DNA from: Pararhizobium sp.
GTDB taxonomy: Bacteria > Pseudomonadota > Alphaproteobacteria > Rhizobiales > Rhizobiaceae
Reading direction: 5' to 3'
Assembly: GCA_030655075.1 (NCBI GenBank)
Contig: JAURWE010000024.1
Location: forward strand, 186,001 to 250,000
DNA: 64,000 nt
Shown one piece after another: positions 28,325-36,506 of this stretch. Under the pieces are notes generated by a model. The model did not search any database. It had not been told where the DNA came from and was given only the letters and a program-made list of their open reading frames with translations. Numbering within the stretch: position 1 is the stretch's first letter; every line of letters begins with the position of its first letter. The position numbers and the translations under genes were made by a program.

Positions 28325-29776
28325 TCAGAGTGTGCCTTTCGGCATGGACAGCCGCACCGCCCTGATCCCGAACACCTCCGCAACCGCAGCGACCGCACAG
28401 GCCGCAGTGAAGACCGTGAGCAAGGCACTGCGCAACACTGCGTCGCTTGCTGCTTCGTCAAAACCCCTGAGATTGGCCACCAATCCGAAGACGGCGGCGC
28501 CGATGGCGTAGCCGGCCGATTGCAGGGTCGGCAGCATGGCCGAGGTGCGGTCCCGTTCCTCATTGGTCGAGACATCCATCATCAGCTGGCTGAGCGTGCC
28601 CCAGCTGATGCCGAAACCGGCGCCGATGGCCAGCTGGCCGAGCGCTACCAGCCAGAGCGTACCGGTGGCCATGGCCACGAGCAGCGACGTCAGACCGGCC
28701 AGAAGCAGGACAGGCCCCAGTTGGATGATGCGGTTGCGTAGCGCCTGCGAACGCAGGCTGGCAACGACGATGGCGGTGCTGCTCCAGGACATGGCCATGA
28801 CAGCGCTGAGGAAACCGGCCGCTGTCGGCCCGAGCTGCCAGAGATGCTGCAGGCCGTAGACGAGAAAGACGGCGGCCGCCGCCTGGGCCAGTGGCATCAA
28901 GAGGATGATCCAGAAACCGGAACCGAGCGGCGTGCCGGTGGAAAAGGCCCGGCGCGGCAAGACCGGGTTGCCAGATCGACGGTCGAGATGGACGACACCC
29001 AGCAGGATCATGGCGGCCAGCACCAGAAGTGTCGCCATCAGCCCGGTGCTGGCAACCGTGCCGGAAAGCGAAATCAGCAGAATGCCGAAACCGGCCGCCA
29101 CCAGGCGAAGGTAGGGGATGGTCGGTCCGCTCTGTCTGACCGTGCCGGCGCGCGGCACGATGAACAGCACCAGCGCGATAAAAATTGCGGCGACTGGAAC
29201 ATTGACGAAGAAGGCCGCCCGCCAGGACCAGTGTTCCGTAAGAGCGCCCGAAATCAGCGGCCCGAGGAACGCCGCCGTCGCCCAGACGATCGCCTCGGCG
29301 CCGAAGATTTTCGGCACCAGCCGAGAGGGGAACAGTTCGGGAATGAGCGCATAACACAGCGCAGCGACAACGCCCTCGCCCGCCCCCTGCAGCAGCCGCC
29401 CGGCCAGAACCTGCGGCATGCTGGCGGCAAAGCTGGCGAGCAGCGTACCGGCAATGAACACGGTGGCCGCTGCCAGAAGCGTGTTGCGCGCGCCGAACCG
29501 CTGTTTCAGGTTGGCCGCCACCATGCCGCCGACAATCGCAAAGACGAGGTAGAAGGTGAACGCCCAGGACAGCAGCGCCGCGCCGCCCAGCTCCCGCACG
29601 GCCGATGGCAGCGCCGTCGAGATGAAGAACTCATTGAAGGCGAAGAGGGCAACGCCGAGGCAGAGCGTGACCGTGGCGGCAAGATAACGTGGACGCAGCA
29701 GTTCGCCCCATGTGCCCGCTTCCGATTCTCCACTGCCTTCGCGTGCGGCCGGCGCCGTCTTGTCGCTCGTCATCAT
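28325..29776 (-). CDS. MFS transporter, DHA2-like
   Basis: The 483 residues from MMTSDKTAPAAREG include VALFAFNEFFISTALPSAVRELGG in helix 1, AANLKQRFGARNTLL (motif A variant), GRLLQGAGEGVVAALCYALIPELFP and FLGPLISGALTEHWSWRAAFFVNVPV. The start is set at the tandem ATGs next to a GGAG site (reading cggcgtGGAG then ATG). The open frame upstream to 29929 has no transporter character. The substrate is unknown. Confidence 0.85.
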   Translation of the reverse strand: MMTSDKTAPAAREGSGESEAGTWGELLRPRYLAATVTLCLGVALFAFNEFFISTALPSAVRELGGAALLSWAFTFYLVFAIVGGMVAANLKQRFGARNTLLAAATVFIAGTLLASFAASMPQVLAGRLLQGAGEGVVAALCYALIPELFPSRLVPKIFGAEAIVWATAAFLGPLISGALTEHWSWRAAFFVNVPVAAIFIALVLFIVPRAGTVRQSGPTIPYLRLVAAGFGILLISLSGTVASTGLMATLLVLAAMILLGVVHLDRRSGNPVLPRRAFSTGTPLGSGFWIILLMPLAQAAAAVFLVYGLQHLWQLGPTAAGFLSAVMAMSWSSTAIVVASLRSQALRNRIIQLGPVLLLAGLTSLLVAMATGTLWLVALGQLAIGAGFGISWGTLSQLMMDVSTNEERDRTSAMLPTLQSAGYAIGAAVFGLVANLRGFDEAASDAVLRSALLTVFTAACAVAAVAEVFGIRAVRLSMPKGTL

Positions 29777-30029
29777 CCATCTCCACGCCGTGTCATGCCG
29801 GCACCGGACTGTTACGACCTCAACCACGGTTGAGGCAAAGCGCTTTTTATTGCGCGCAACGGTTTTGTTGCCATCAAGAGCGAAAATGTGGCCCGGCTGG
29901 CACGGCTGGGAACAAAAACATATAAACACACCATCTCGCGCGTGTTCGATGGGAGAAGGCCCTTGCCGCCACGCTTGGGTTCGGCGAGCATGCGTGGCTT
30001 AGAGGTTTAGAATATAAAAGGAATTTTTG
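29777..30029. other. Intergenic region upstream of the caspase-fold gene
   Basis: About 250 bp between divergent genes. No gene or clear promoter pair was recognised. An AAAGGA ribosome-binding site lies just before the caspase-fold ATG. Confidence 0.4.
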
Positions 30030-31661
30030 ATGAAGGCCGGCTTTCGGACCTTGGTTCATGCGGTGTTGGTGGCAGTGATCGCCGTGGCCGGCCTGTTGGC
30101 GGTCTCCGCAGCACCCTCGTCGGCCAACACGCGTGTGGCATTGGTCGTGGGTAATTCCGACTATGCAAGCGTGCCCAAGCTGCCGAACCCGGTCAACGAT
30201 GCAGCTGCCATCGGTCAGAGTCTGTCGCGGCTGGATTTCGACGTTACCGTTACAACCAATCTCGGCAAGGCCGATCTCGAACGCCAGCTCGCCGATTTCA
30301 GCGACAAGGCCCGCGATGCCGACATCGCCGTCGTCTTTTATGCCGGCCATGGCATCGAGATGGGGGGCGAAAATTATCTCATCCCGGTTGATGCGACGCT
30401 GAAATCCGACAACCGCATCAAGTTCGAAACCGTATCGCTCAACGATATCCTATCCACCATCGAAGGCGGCAAGGGGCTGAAACTTGTTCTGCTCGATGCC
30501 TGCCGCGACAATCCGTTTGCAGCCGCCATGACCGGCAGCAAGATCCGCTCGGTCAAACGCGGCCTTGCCCGTGTCGAGACCACGCCCGGTGTCTACGTGA
30601 GCTATGCCGCCGCCGCCGGAACCACCGCCGACGATGGCGATGCCAAACATAGCCCCTATACAGAAGCGTTGTTGGCAAATCTGGAGCAGCCGGGCGTCGA
30701 GCTGAATTTCCTCTTCCGCAAGGTCGCGGCCTATGTCCACCAGAAGACCGCCGGGCGGCAGACGCCGTTCGAATACGGCCGCCTTCCGGACGAGAGCATC
30801 TTTCTGAAAGCGCCGGTCGCGCTGCCCGAAGTCGTGCCTGTCGCGGCCGACCCCTGCCGTGATGCCGCCGTTCACTGGGCCGCCATCGAGGACAAGGGCA
30901 ATCGCACCTTGTTCGAAGATCACTTGAAGCGCTTCGGAACCTGCTCATTTGCAACGCTGGCCCGTGCTGCCCTGGATCAGATGACGGTGAACGCGGTGAA
31001 GCTGCAGCCACAGAACGACAAAACGGCGAATGAGCGGACGGTGGCTGAAAATACCGCTGCATTGGCCGGAGACGAAGCGGACAAGCCGGAGACCCAATCG
31101 ATCGCCGCGTTGACGACGACGCCGGCAGATCTGACCGCAGAAACGGCACCTGAAGACACGACTGCGCTGGTGCGGCAAATTCAGGAGCAACTGAACCGGG
31201 TCGGCTGTAGGGTCGGCAACCCTGATGGCGAATGGGGCCCGCGCTCGGTGCGCGCCCTGAACAAGTTCCGCCGTCTTGGCGGGACAAAGCTTGAAACGAG
31301 CGATCCGTCGCCGGACATGTTGCTTGCTCTAAACGCTGCAAACGGCACCATCTGCCCGCTCGAATGCGGTGCCGCACAGGTCCTGAAGAACGGCCAGTGC
31401 ATCGCCAAGACCTGCTCGGCCAATAGGGTTCTATCAGCGGCAGGACTATGCGTGAGGCAGAATATCAAGGAAGCGGAAACGGAGCGCAAAAAAGTCGATC
31501 GTCCGCAACCCAAGGTCGTTGAGCAGCCTATCAAGCAGAAGAACGTAAGCCGCAAAAAGCCCTTCATCGTCGAGAACAACGGAAAGAAAAGGCAGTTGGA
31601 CCCTGACGAGGCCGGCAGAATGAAGTGCCTGCAGCATCGTTTCCGCTTTGAGTGCGGTTGA
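30030..31661 (+). CDS. Secreted caspase-fold (C14-like) protein with peptidoglycan-binding-type domain
   Basis: The 543 residues begin with a signal peptide (LVHAVLVAVIAVAGLLAVSAAPSSANT). Then comes a p20-like caspase domain: RVALVVGNSDYASVPKLPNPVNDAAAIGQSLSRLDF, catalytic H107 in YAGHG, and C158 in LLDACRDNPF. A Thr/Ala-rich linker leads to LVRQIQEQLNRVGCRVGNPDGEWGPRSVRALNKFRR at about residues 380-415, a PG_binding_1-type repeat. A Cys-rich segment and a Lys-rich tail ending RFRFECG follow. It is likely periplasmic, but its targets are unknown. Such bacterial orthocaspases usually cleave after basic residues. Confidence 0.9.
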   Translation: MKAGFRTLVHAVLVAVIAVAGLLAVSAAPSSANTRVALVVGNSDYASVPKLPNPVNDAAAIGQSLSRLDFDVTVTTNLGKADLERQLADFSDKARDADIAVVFYAGHGIEMGGENYLIPVDATLKSDNRIKFETVSLNDILSTIEGGKGLKLVLLDACRDNPFAAAMTGSKIRSVKRGLARVETTPGVYVSYAAAAGTTADDGDAKHSPYTEALLANLEQPGVELNFLFRKVAAYVHQKTAGRQTPFEYGRLPDESIFLKAPVALPEVVPVAADPCRDAAVHWAAIEDKGNRTLFEDHLKRFGTCSFATLARAALDQMTVNAVKLQPQNDKTANERTVAENTAALAGDEADKPETQSIAALTTTPADLTAETAPEDTTALVRQIQEQLNRVGCRVGNPDGEWGPRSVRALNKFRRLGGTKLETSDPSPDMLLALNAANGTICPLECGAAQVLKNGQCIAKTCSANRVLSAAGLCVRQNIKEAETERKKVDRPQPKVVEQPIKQKNVSRKKPFIVENNGKKRQLDPDEAGRMKCLQHRFRFECG

Positions 31662-31878
31662 TACTGAGTGCTTCGACACGCCCAGGGGAAGCTGCCAAGC
31701 AGCGTCAGCTCGCTGTATTCATCGGCAGAGTCCCGGATGCCGAGCGTGGATTTTCCTGAACGGGGGGACGGCATCGAGATGAACAAAGTCTGCAGGTTCG
31801 ATTTGCAAAGACGATGCGCCACTGCTTCGGACGCCAGCAAGGCCGCCGAAAAATCTGGCTTTCGGGCTGTGGTTTCTG
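31662..31878. other. Spacer between the caspase-fold gene and the greA promoter
   Basis: About 215 bp with no recognisable gene. The downstream end runs into the greA promoter and leader. Confidence 0.4.
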
Positions 31879-31884
31879 CTATAT
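31879..31884 (+). promoter_or_regulatory. Candidate greA -10 element
   Basis: CTATAT fits the rhizobial -10 consensus. The -35 region 17 bp upstream is poor. Transcription would start near 31891, just before the leader hairpin. Confidence 0.45.
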
Positions 31885-31904
31885 GTGCCGGTCTAACGAT
31901 TTTG

Positions 31905-31944
31905 ACGGTTCCGGGGTTCACGCCCCGGTGACCGTTTTTCTTTT
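31905..31944 (+). promoter_or_regulatory. Terminator-like hairpin in the greA leader (candidate attenuator)
   Basis: ACGGT (31905-31909) pairs with ACCGT (31931-31935), and CCGGGG (31911-31916) pairs with CCCCGG (31923-31928) around a TTCACG loop. TTTTTCTTTT follows. The greA ATG is at 31996. A second small stem (GCGCA with TGCGC, 31951-31972) lies between. In E. coli the greA leader also ends early to give the GraL RNA. Confidence 0.8.
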
Positions 31945-31995
31945 GTGTAGGCGCAGGCTGAGAGCTTTGCGCCGCACGACCCGAAGGACAGTGAA

Positions 31996-32472
31996 ATGGT
32001 CGAAAAAGTACCGATGACGCATGACGGTTTTATAAAGCTGCAGGAAGAACTGCGCTTTCGTCAGCAGTCCGAGCGCCCGAGAATCATCGAGGCGATCGCC
32101 GAGGCGCGTGCCCATGGCGACCTTTCCGAAAATGCCGAATATCACGCTGCCAAGGAAGCGCAGAGTCACAATGAAGGCCGCATCGGCGAACTGGAAGACT
32201 ATGTCGCCCGCGCCGAAGTGATCGACCTGTCGAAAATGTCCGGCTCGAAGGTAAAATTCGGCGCCACCGTCAAGCTGATCGACGAGGACACCGAGGAACA
32301 CAAGAGCTACCAGATCGTCGGCGACCAGGAAGCCGACGTGAAGCAGGGCCGCATTTCCATCTCCTCGCCGATCGCCCGCGCGCTGATCGGCAAGGAAGTC
32401 GGCGATTCGATCGAGGTCAACGCGCCTGGCGGCGCCAAGGCCTACGAAATCCTGGCGATCAACTGGGGCTGA
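31996..32472 (+). CDS. greA: Transcription elongation factor GreA
   Basis: This 158-residue protein stimulates transcript cleavage by backtracked RNA polymerase. It has an N-terminal coiled coil (FIKLQEELRFRQQSERPRIIEAIAEARAHGDLSENAEYHAAKEAQSHNEGRIGELEDY) carrying the two conserved acidic tip residues in GDLSENAEY. The C-terminal FKBP-like domain reads SGSKVKFGATVKLIDEDTEEHKSYQIVGDQEADVKQGRISISSPIARALIGK. An AAGGAC site precedes the ATG. It opens the LPS-core gene block. Confidence 0.97.
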   Translation: MVEKVPMTHDGFIKLQEELRFRQQSERPRIIEAIAEARAHGDLSENAEYHAAKEAQSHNEGRIGELEDYVARAEVIDLSKMSGSKVKFGATVKLIDEDTEEHKSYQIVGDQEADVKQGRISISSPIARALIGKEVGDSIEVNAPGGAKAYEILAINWG

Positions 32473-32541
32473 TGCCGGCTGGCGGCCGGTTTCACCCGGC
32501 CGTGCGCCTGCCTTGAAATCCGTGATGATCGGGAAAATGCG

Positions 32542-33618
32542 ATGAACGACGGCAAGGTCGATATGGACGGCGTCGAGGTCATCGCGCCGAATTTCAAGCG
32601 GCGCCTCTCCGGCGTCACTTCGACCATCATCCAGCTCGTGCCGGTCCAGCGAAGGCTCGGCCAGAAGGTGGCAAGTCTCGGCCCCGGCCTTCCGGCCACC
32701 CTCGCCCATGTCCGTTTTCGCGATCTCGTCAAACTCTGGACCCGCCCCCAGGGACGGGCCCGGCGTGTCTGGCATGCGCGGCGCAATGTCGAGATGCTGC
32801 CCGCCATCGTCCTGCGCGCACTCGGCGCAAAAATCGGCATCGTCTTCACCTCCGCCTCGCAGCGGAAACATTCCGGCTGGACGAAATTTCTGGTGCGCCG
32901 GATGGATGCGGTCATCGCCACCAGCGGCAAGACCTCCACCTATCTCGAAGTGCCGAACACCGTCATCCGCCATGGCATCGACACGGAGCGCTTTCATCCG
33001 CCCAATGACAGGGCCGCCGCCCGGCGCGCCGTCGGCCTGCCGGAAGCCTGCCGTGTGGCCGGCTGTTTCGGCCGCGTCCGTCACCAGAAGGGCACCGATC
33101 TCTTCGTCGACAGCATGATCCGCCTGCTCCCCGAACGGAAAGACTGGATCGCCATCATTGCCGGCCGGGCGACTGCCCAGCATCAGGCCTATGAGGCCGA
33201 GCTGAAGGCCCGCATCGGCAGGGCCGGCCTTGCAGGCCGAATTCTCTTCGTCGGCGAACACACCAATATTCCCGACTGGTACCGGGCGCTGGACCTGTTT
33301 GTGGCGCCGCAGCGCTGGGAAGGGTTCGGGCTGACGCCGCTCGAGGCTATGGCAAGCGGCGTGCCTGTCGTGGCAACCGGCGTCGGTGCGTTTCCCGAAC
33401 TGCTGGTCGAAGGCCCCAATGAAACCGGCATCCTCGTGCCCGCAGACGACCTCGACGCCATGAGCCGGGCGGTAGCCGCGCTGATGGACGACCCGGCGCG
33501 CACGGCCGAAGCCGCGAAAAATGCCTGCAACCATGTCGCCAACAATTTCCGGATCGAGGCGGAAGCGACGAGCATCGGCGCAATCTACGAGCGACTGATG
33601 GGCAGCCGCAATGCTTGA
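32542..33618 (+). CDS. lpsB: LPS core mannosyltransferase (LpsB/LpcC type), GT4 family
   Basis: The 358-residue GT-B enzyme has the C-terminal donor-site signature APQRWEGFGLTPLEAMASGVPVVATGVGAFPELL, with the GT4 E-x7-E motif. The N-terminal half opens DGVEVIAPNFKRRLSGVTSTIIQLVPVQRRLG, which strongly resembles LpsB of Sinorhizobium and LpcC of R. leguminosarum, enzymes that add the core mannose. greA lies immediately upstream, as remembered for S. meliloti. The enzyme should act on the cytoplasmic face of the inner membrane. The stop overlaps the next gene by 8 bp, so the two are translationally coupled. Confidence 0.88.
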   Translation: MNDGKVDMDGVEVIAPNFKRRLSGVTSTIIQLVPVQRRLGQKVASLGPGLPATLAHVRFRDLVKLWTRPQGRARRVWHARRNVEMLPAIVLRALGAKIGIVFTSASQRKHSGWTKFLVRRMDAVIATSGKTSTYLEVPNTVIRHGIDTERFHPPNDRAAARRAVGLPEACRVAGCFGRVRHQKGTDLFVDSMIRLLPERKDWIAIIAGRATAQHQAYEAELKARIGRAGLAGRILFVGEHTNIPDWYRALDLFVAPQRWEGFGLTPLEAMASGVPVVATGVGAFPELLVEGPNETGILVPADDLDAMSRAVAALMDDPARTAEAAKNACNHVANNFRIEAEATSIGAIYERLMGSRNA

Positions 33619-34540
33619 GACGCTGATCATCGGCAAGGACAGCAAGTTCGGCCTGACCAAGGACATCACCATCCTCGAAGATGCAATCCGCCGGGCTGGA
33701 ACCACGAGCATCGACAGTGTAGGCATTCGCGATCGCTCGCTCATCGATCGGTTGCTGCGCCGGAAGCGAGCCGGAACCGCCATCCATATAGAGCGGGTCT
33801 TTCCGCGCTGGCTGAGCGCCGCCGATCGCCACATTCTCATCCCCAATCAGGAACGTTTCCCACACCGGCATCTCCGCCGTCTGCGCAAGATCGACCTGGT
33901 TCTCGCCAAGAGCCACCACGCGGTGGAAATTTTCCGGTCCCACGGCGCCACCACGGACTATCTCGGCTTCACATCCGAAGACCTGCTGGATACCTCGGTC
34001 GAGCGCGACTGGGACGGTTTTTTCCATCTGGCCGGGGGCAGCACACTCAAGGGCACGGAAGACTTGCTGGCACTGTGGGACAAACACCCCGAATGGCCTA
34101 TGCTGACCGTCGTCCAGAAAGAACACCTGAAGCCCGCCCATATTCCCGCCAATGTCCACCACATCAGCGCCTACGTCAGCGACCAAGACCTGCGTGTCCT
34201 GCAGAACCGGCTGGGCATCCATCTCTGCCCCTCACGCGCCGAAGGCTGGGGACATTACCTGGTCGAAAGCATGGCGCTCGGCGCCCTGATCCTCACCACC
34301 GATGCGCCACCGATGAACGAACATGTCAGTGCCGAGAGTGCCGTCCTGGTGTCCTATGACCGCACCGAGCCTCGCCGCATCGGCACCAGCTTCTTCGTTG
34401 ATCAGGCCGCGCTCGAAGCCAAGATCGAGATGATCATCGCCATGCCGCTTGCTACCAAACAGGCCTTCGGCGAAGCGGCGCGCAGGGCCTATCTCGAGAT
34501 AGACCGGGACTTTCATGCACGGATCAAAACGTTCGTTTAG
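33611..34540 (+). CDS. Glycosyltransferase, GT4-like, LPS core cluster
   Basis: This 309-residue protein has the C-terminal donor-binding pattern LCPSRAEGWGHYLVESMALGALILTTDAPPMNEHV, including an E-x7-E motif. The N-terminal half is divergent and short for a GT-B enzyme. It starts inside the end of lpsB. Position and coupling suggest a further sugar transfer in LPS core synthesis; the linkage is unknown. It is followed by the RIME-like repeat and the convergent lrp gene. Confidence 0.82.
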   Translation: MLETLIIGKDSKFGLTKDITILEDAIRRAGTTSIDSVGIRDRSLIDRLLRRKRAGTAIHIERVFPRWLSAADRHILIPNQERFPHRHLRRLRKIDLVLAKSHHAVEIFRSHGATTDYLGFTSEDLLDTSVERDWDGFFHLAGGSTLKGTEDLLALWDKHPEWPMLTVVQKEHLKPAHIPANVHHISAYVSDQDLRVLQNRLGIHLCPSRAEGWGHYLVESMALGALILTTDAPPMNEHVSAESAVLVSYDRTEPRRIGTSFFVDQAALEAKIEMIIAMPLATKQAFGEAARRAYLEIDRDFHARIKTFV

Positions 34541-34602
34541 GACTGACCGAGATTCAGCTCAGGCGTTTGCACCTCAGCCTTGGCCGAATGCCAGCTGATC
34601 CT

Positions 34603-34710
34603 AATGCATGTCTCCCAAAAGTGTGCGCGGTTTTGGACCAAAGACATGCATAAAAACAAAGATCTAAAGCACGTTGCGTGAATCCGTTTTCACGCAACGT
34701 GCTTTAGATC
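34603..34710. repeat. RIME-like element, copy 2, with adjoining 20-bp inverted repeat
   Basis: The first part repeats the 20015-20074 element almost exactly: TGCATGT ... CCCAAAA ... TTTTGG ... ACATGCA. It is followed by a perfect inverted repeat with 20-bp arms (34661-34680 and 34691-34710) around a 10-base loop (AATCCGTTTT). The right arm includes the lrp stop codon, read as TAA on the minus strand at 34704-34706. The stem should be stable in RNA from either strand. Confidence 0.85.
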
Positions 34711-35171
34711 TCGACCAGTCCGAGACGCTTCACCTGCCGGATGGTCAGCATGGTGCGCACCGTATCGACCTGCTCGTTGGCGGTCAGAACCTCGATGACG
34801 AAATCCTGGAAGGCGGTGAGATTTTCGGCCACGCAATGGAGCAGGAAGTCGCTGTCGCCCGACACCATCCAGGCTTGCCTGACCAGAGGCCAGCCGCCGG
34901 TGGCTGTCGCAAACGACTTAAGGTTGGCCTCCGACTGATGTTTCAGCCCGACCATGCAGAAGGCGACCAGATCCAACCCGAGGACCGGACCGTTCAGAAT
35001 CGCGCTGTAGCCCTCGATAATGCCGGTTTCCTCCAGCCGCCGCACACGCCTGAGGCACGGCGGCGCCGAGATGCCGACGCGGGTGGACAATTCGACATTC
35101 GTCATCCGGCCGTCAGCCTGCAGCTCACGAAGAATTTTGATGTCGATCGCATCGAGGTCGGCGCGAAACAT
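34704..35171 (-). CDS. lrp: Lrp/AsnC-family transcriptional regulator
   Basis: The 155 residues start MFRADLDAIDIKILRELQADGRMTNVELSTRVGISAPPCLRRVRRLEETGIIEGYSAIL, the Lrp helix-turn-helix. The C-terminal RAM domain follows (FCMVGLKHQSEANLKSFATAT through TVRTMLTIRQVKRLGLVEI), which binds amino acids and forms octamers in relatives. The ATG at 35171 gives the standard length; the longer upstream frame has no Lrp character. It is divergent from trxB. In S. meliloti an lrp gene also neighbours trxB and lsrB. Confidence 0.93.
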   Translation of the reverse strand: MFRADLDAIDIKILRELQADGRMTNVELSTRVGISAPPCLRRVRRLEETGIIEGYSAILNGPVLGLDLVAFCMVGLKHQSEANLKSFATATGGWPLVRQAWMVSGDSDFLLHCVAENLTAFQDFVIEVLTANEQVDTVRTMLTIRQVKRLGLVEI

Positions 35172-35415
35172 GGACGTGGATCCGGTTTGGAGGTTTGCAT
35201 ATGTGACCAGAAAGCGCTGTTCCGCGCAAGAAAATTTCACCATCGCGCACATTTGCCCTGCCCACGGTCCCCAGACCTGTTGGTAAAGGCCTTGCCGGTC
35301 TTGAACATCAGGGGGCTTCGAACATAAATACGGGTTGAAATTCGTGACCGCCCGTGGTCCTGCCCGCCCGTGTCGCGCGCCGGCATCCGTGGCGTCGAAA
35401 ACAAGGATCGCCGCA

Positions 35416-36390
35416 ATGTCTTCCCGCCACACCAAAGTTCTTATCATCGGCTCCGGCCCGGCCGGCTACACCGCTGCCATCTATGCGGCACGCGCCATGC
35501 TGCAGCCGGTGCTGATCGCCGGTATGGAACAGGGCGGCCAGCTGATGATCACCACCGATGTGGAAAACTATCCGGGGTATGCCGATCCGGTTCAGGGCCC
35601 CTGGATGATGGAGCAGATGCTGAAGCAGGCGATGCATGTCGGCGCCGAGATTGTCAACGACCTCGTCACCAATGTCGACCTGTCCGTGCGGCCGTTTCGC
35701 ATCGCCACCGATAGCGGCACCGACTGGACCGCCGATTCCATCATCATCGCCACCGGCGCCAAGGCCAAGTGGCTGCACATCGAAAGCGAGCCGACGTTCA
35801 TGGGCTTCGGCGTCTCGGCCTGCGCCACCTGCGACGGCTTCTTCTACCGCAACAAGGACGTGATCGTCGTCGGCGGCGGCAACTCGGCCGTCGAGGAAGC
35901 GCTCTACCTGTCGAACCTCGCCAAGACCGTCACGGTCGTGCACCGCCGCGACAGCTTCCGGGCGGAAAAGATCCTGCAGGAACGCCTGTTCGCCAAGCCG
36001 AACGTCAATATCCTCTGGGACCATGAGGTAACGGAATATACCGGCACGCCGGCCAAGCCGCCGATGCCGGCCTCGGTCAGCGGCGTCAGACTGCGCAACA
36101 CCCGCACCGGCGAAACCTCGGAAATGCCGATCGACGGCGTCTTCGTCGCCATTGGCCATGCTCCGGCCATCGAACTGTTCGAGGGAAAGTTGCGTCAAAA
36201 GCCCAACGGCTACCTCTGGACAGCCCCCGATTCAACTGCCACTGATGTAGCAGGCGTTTATGCAGCAGGCGACGTAACCGACGACATCTATCGCCAGGCG
36301 ATCACGGCGGCCGGAATGGGCTGCATGGCGGCCCTGGAAGTCGAAAAATACCTGGCAGGACATATGCCTGTCGCAATTGCGGCCGAGTAA
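35416..36390 (+). CDS. trxB: Thioredoxin reductase
   Basis: This 324-residue FAD/NADPH enzyme recycles thioredoxin. The FAD motif is VLIIGSGPAGYTAAIYAARA, the redox pair is CATC (C136 and C139 in SACATCDGFF), the NADPH motif is VIVVGGGNSAVEEALYL, and the second FAD contact is VAGVYAAGDVTDDIYRQAITAAGMGCMAA. The ATG at 35416 (MSSRHTKVLIIGSG) was preferred to an earlier start that would add 27 unconserved residues. It is followed by the LsrB-type regulator on the same strand, 116 bp away. Confidence 0.96.
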   Translation: MSSRHTKVLIIGSGPAGYTAAIYAARAMLQPVLIAGMEQGGQLMITTDVENYPGYADPVQGPWMMEQMLKQAMHVGAEIVNDLVTNVDLSVRPFRIATDSGTDWTADSIIIATGAKAKWLHIESEPTFMGFGVSACATCDGFFYRNKDVIVVGGGNSAVEEALYLSNLAKTVTVVHRRDSFRAEKILQERLFAKPNVNILWDHEVTEYTGTPAKPPMPASVSGVRLRNTRTGETSEMPIDGVFVAIGHAPAIELFEGKLRQKPNGYLWTAPDSTATDVAGVYAAGDVTDDIYRQAITAAGMGCMAALEVEKYLAGHMPVAIAAE

Positions 36391-36506
36391 AAGCCGCCAA
36401 GAAAAGGGCACCGGATCAATCCGGGCCCAGGACGTGGGAACAGGATCAGCAAAAACGAACCCGGGGCGGGGCTGCCTTCCGGGTCGTAGACTTTTTGGGG
36501 GAAACG

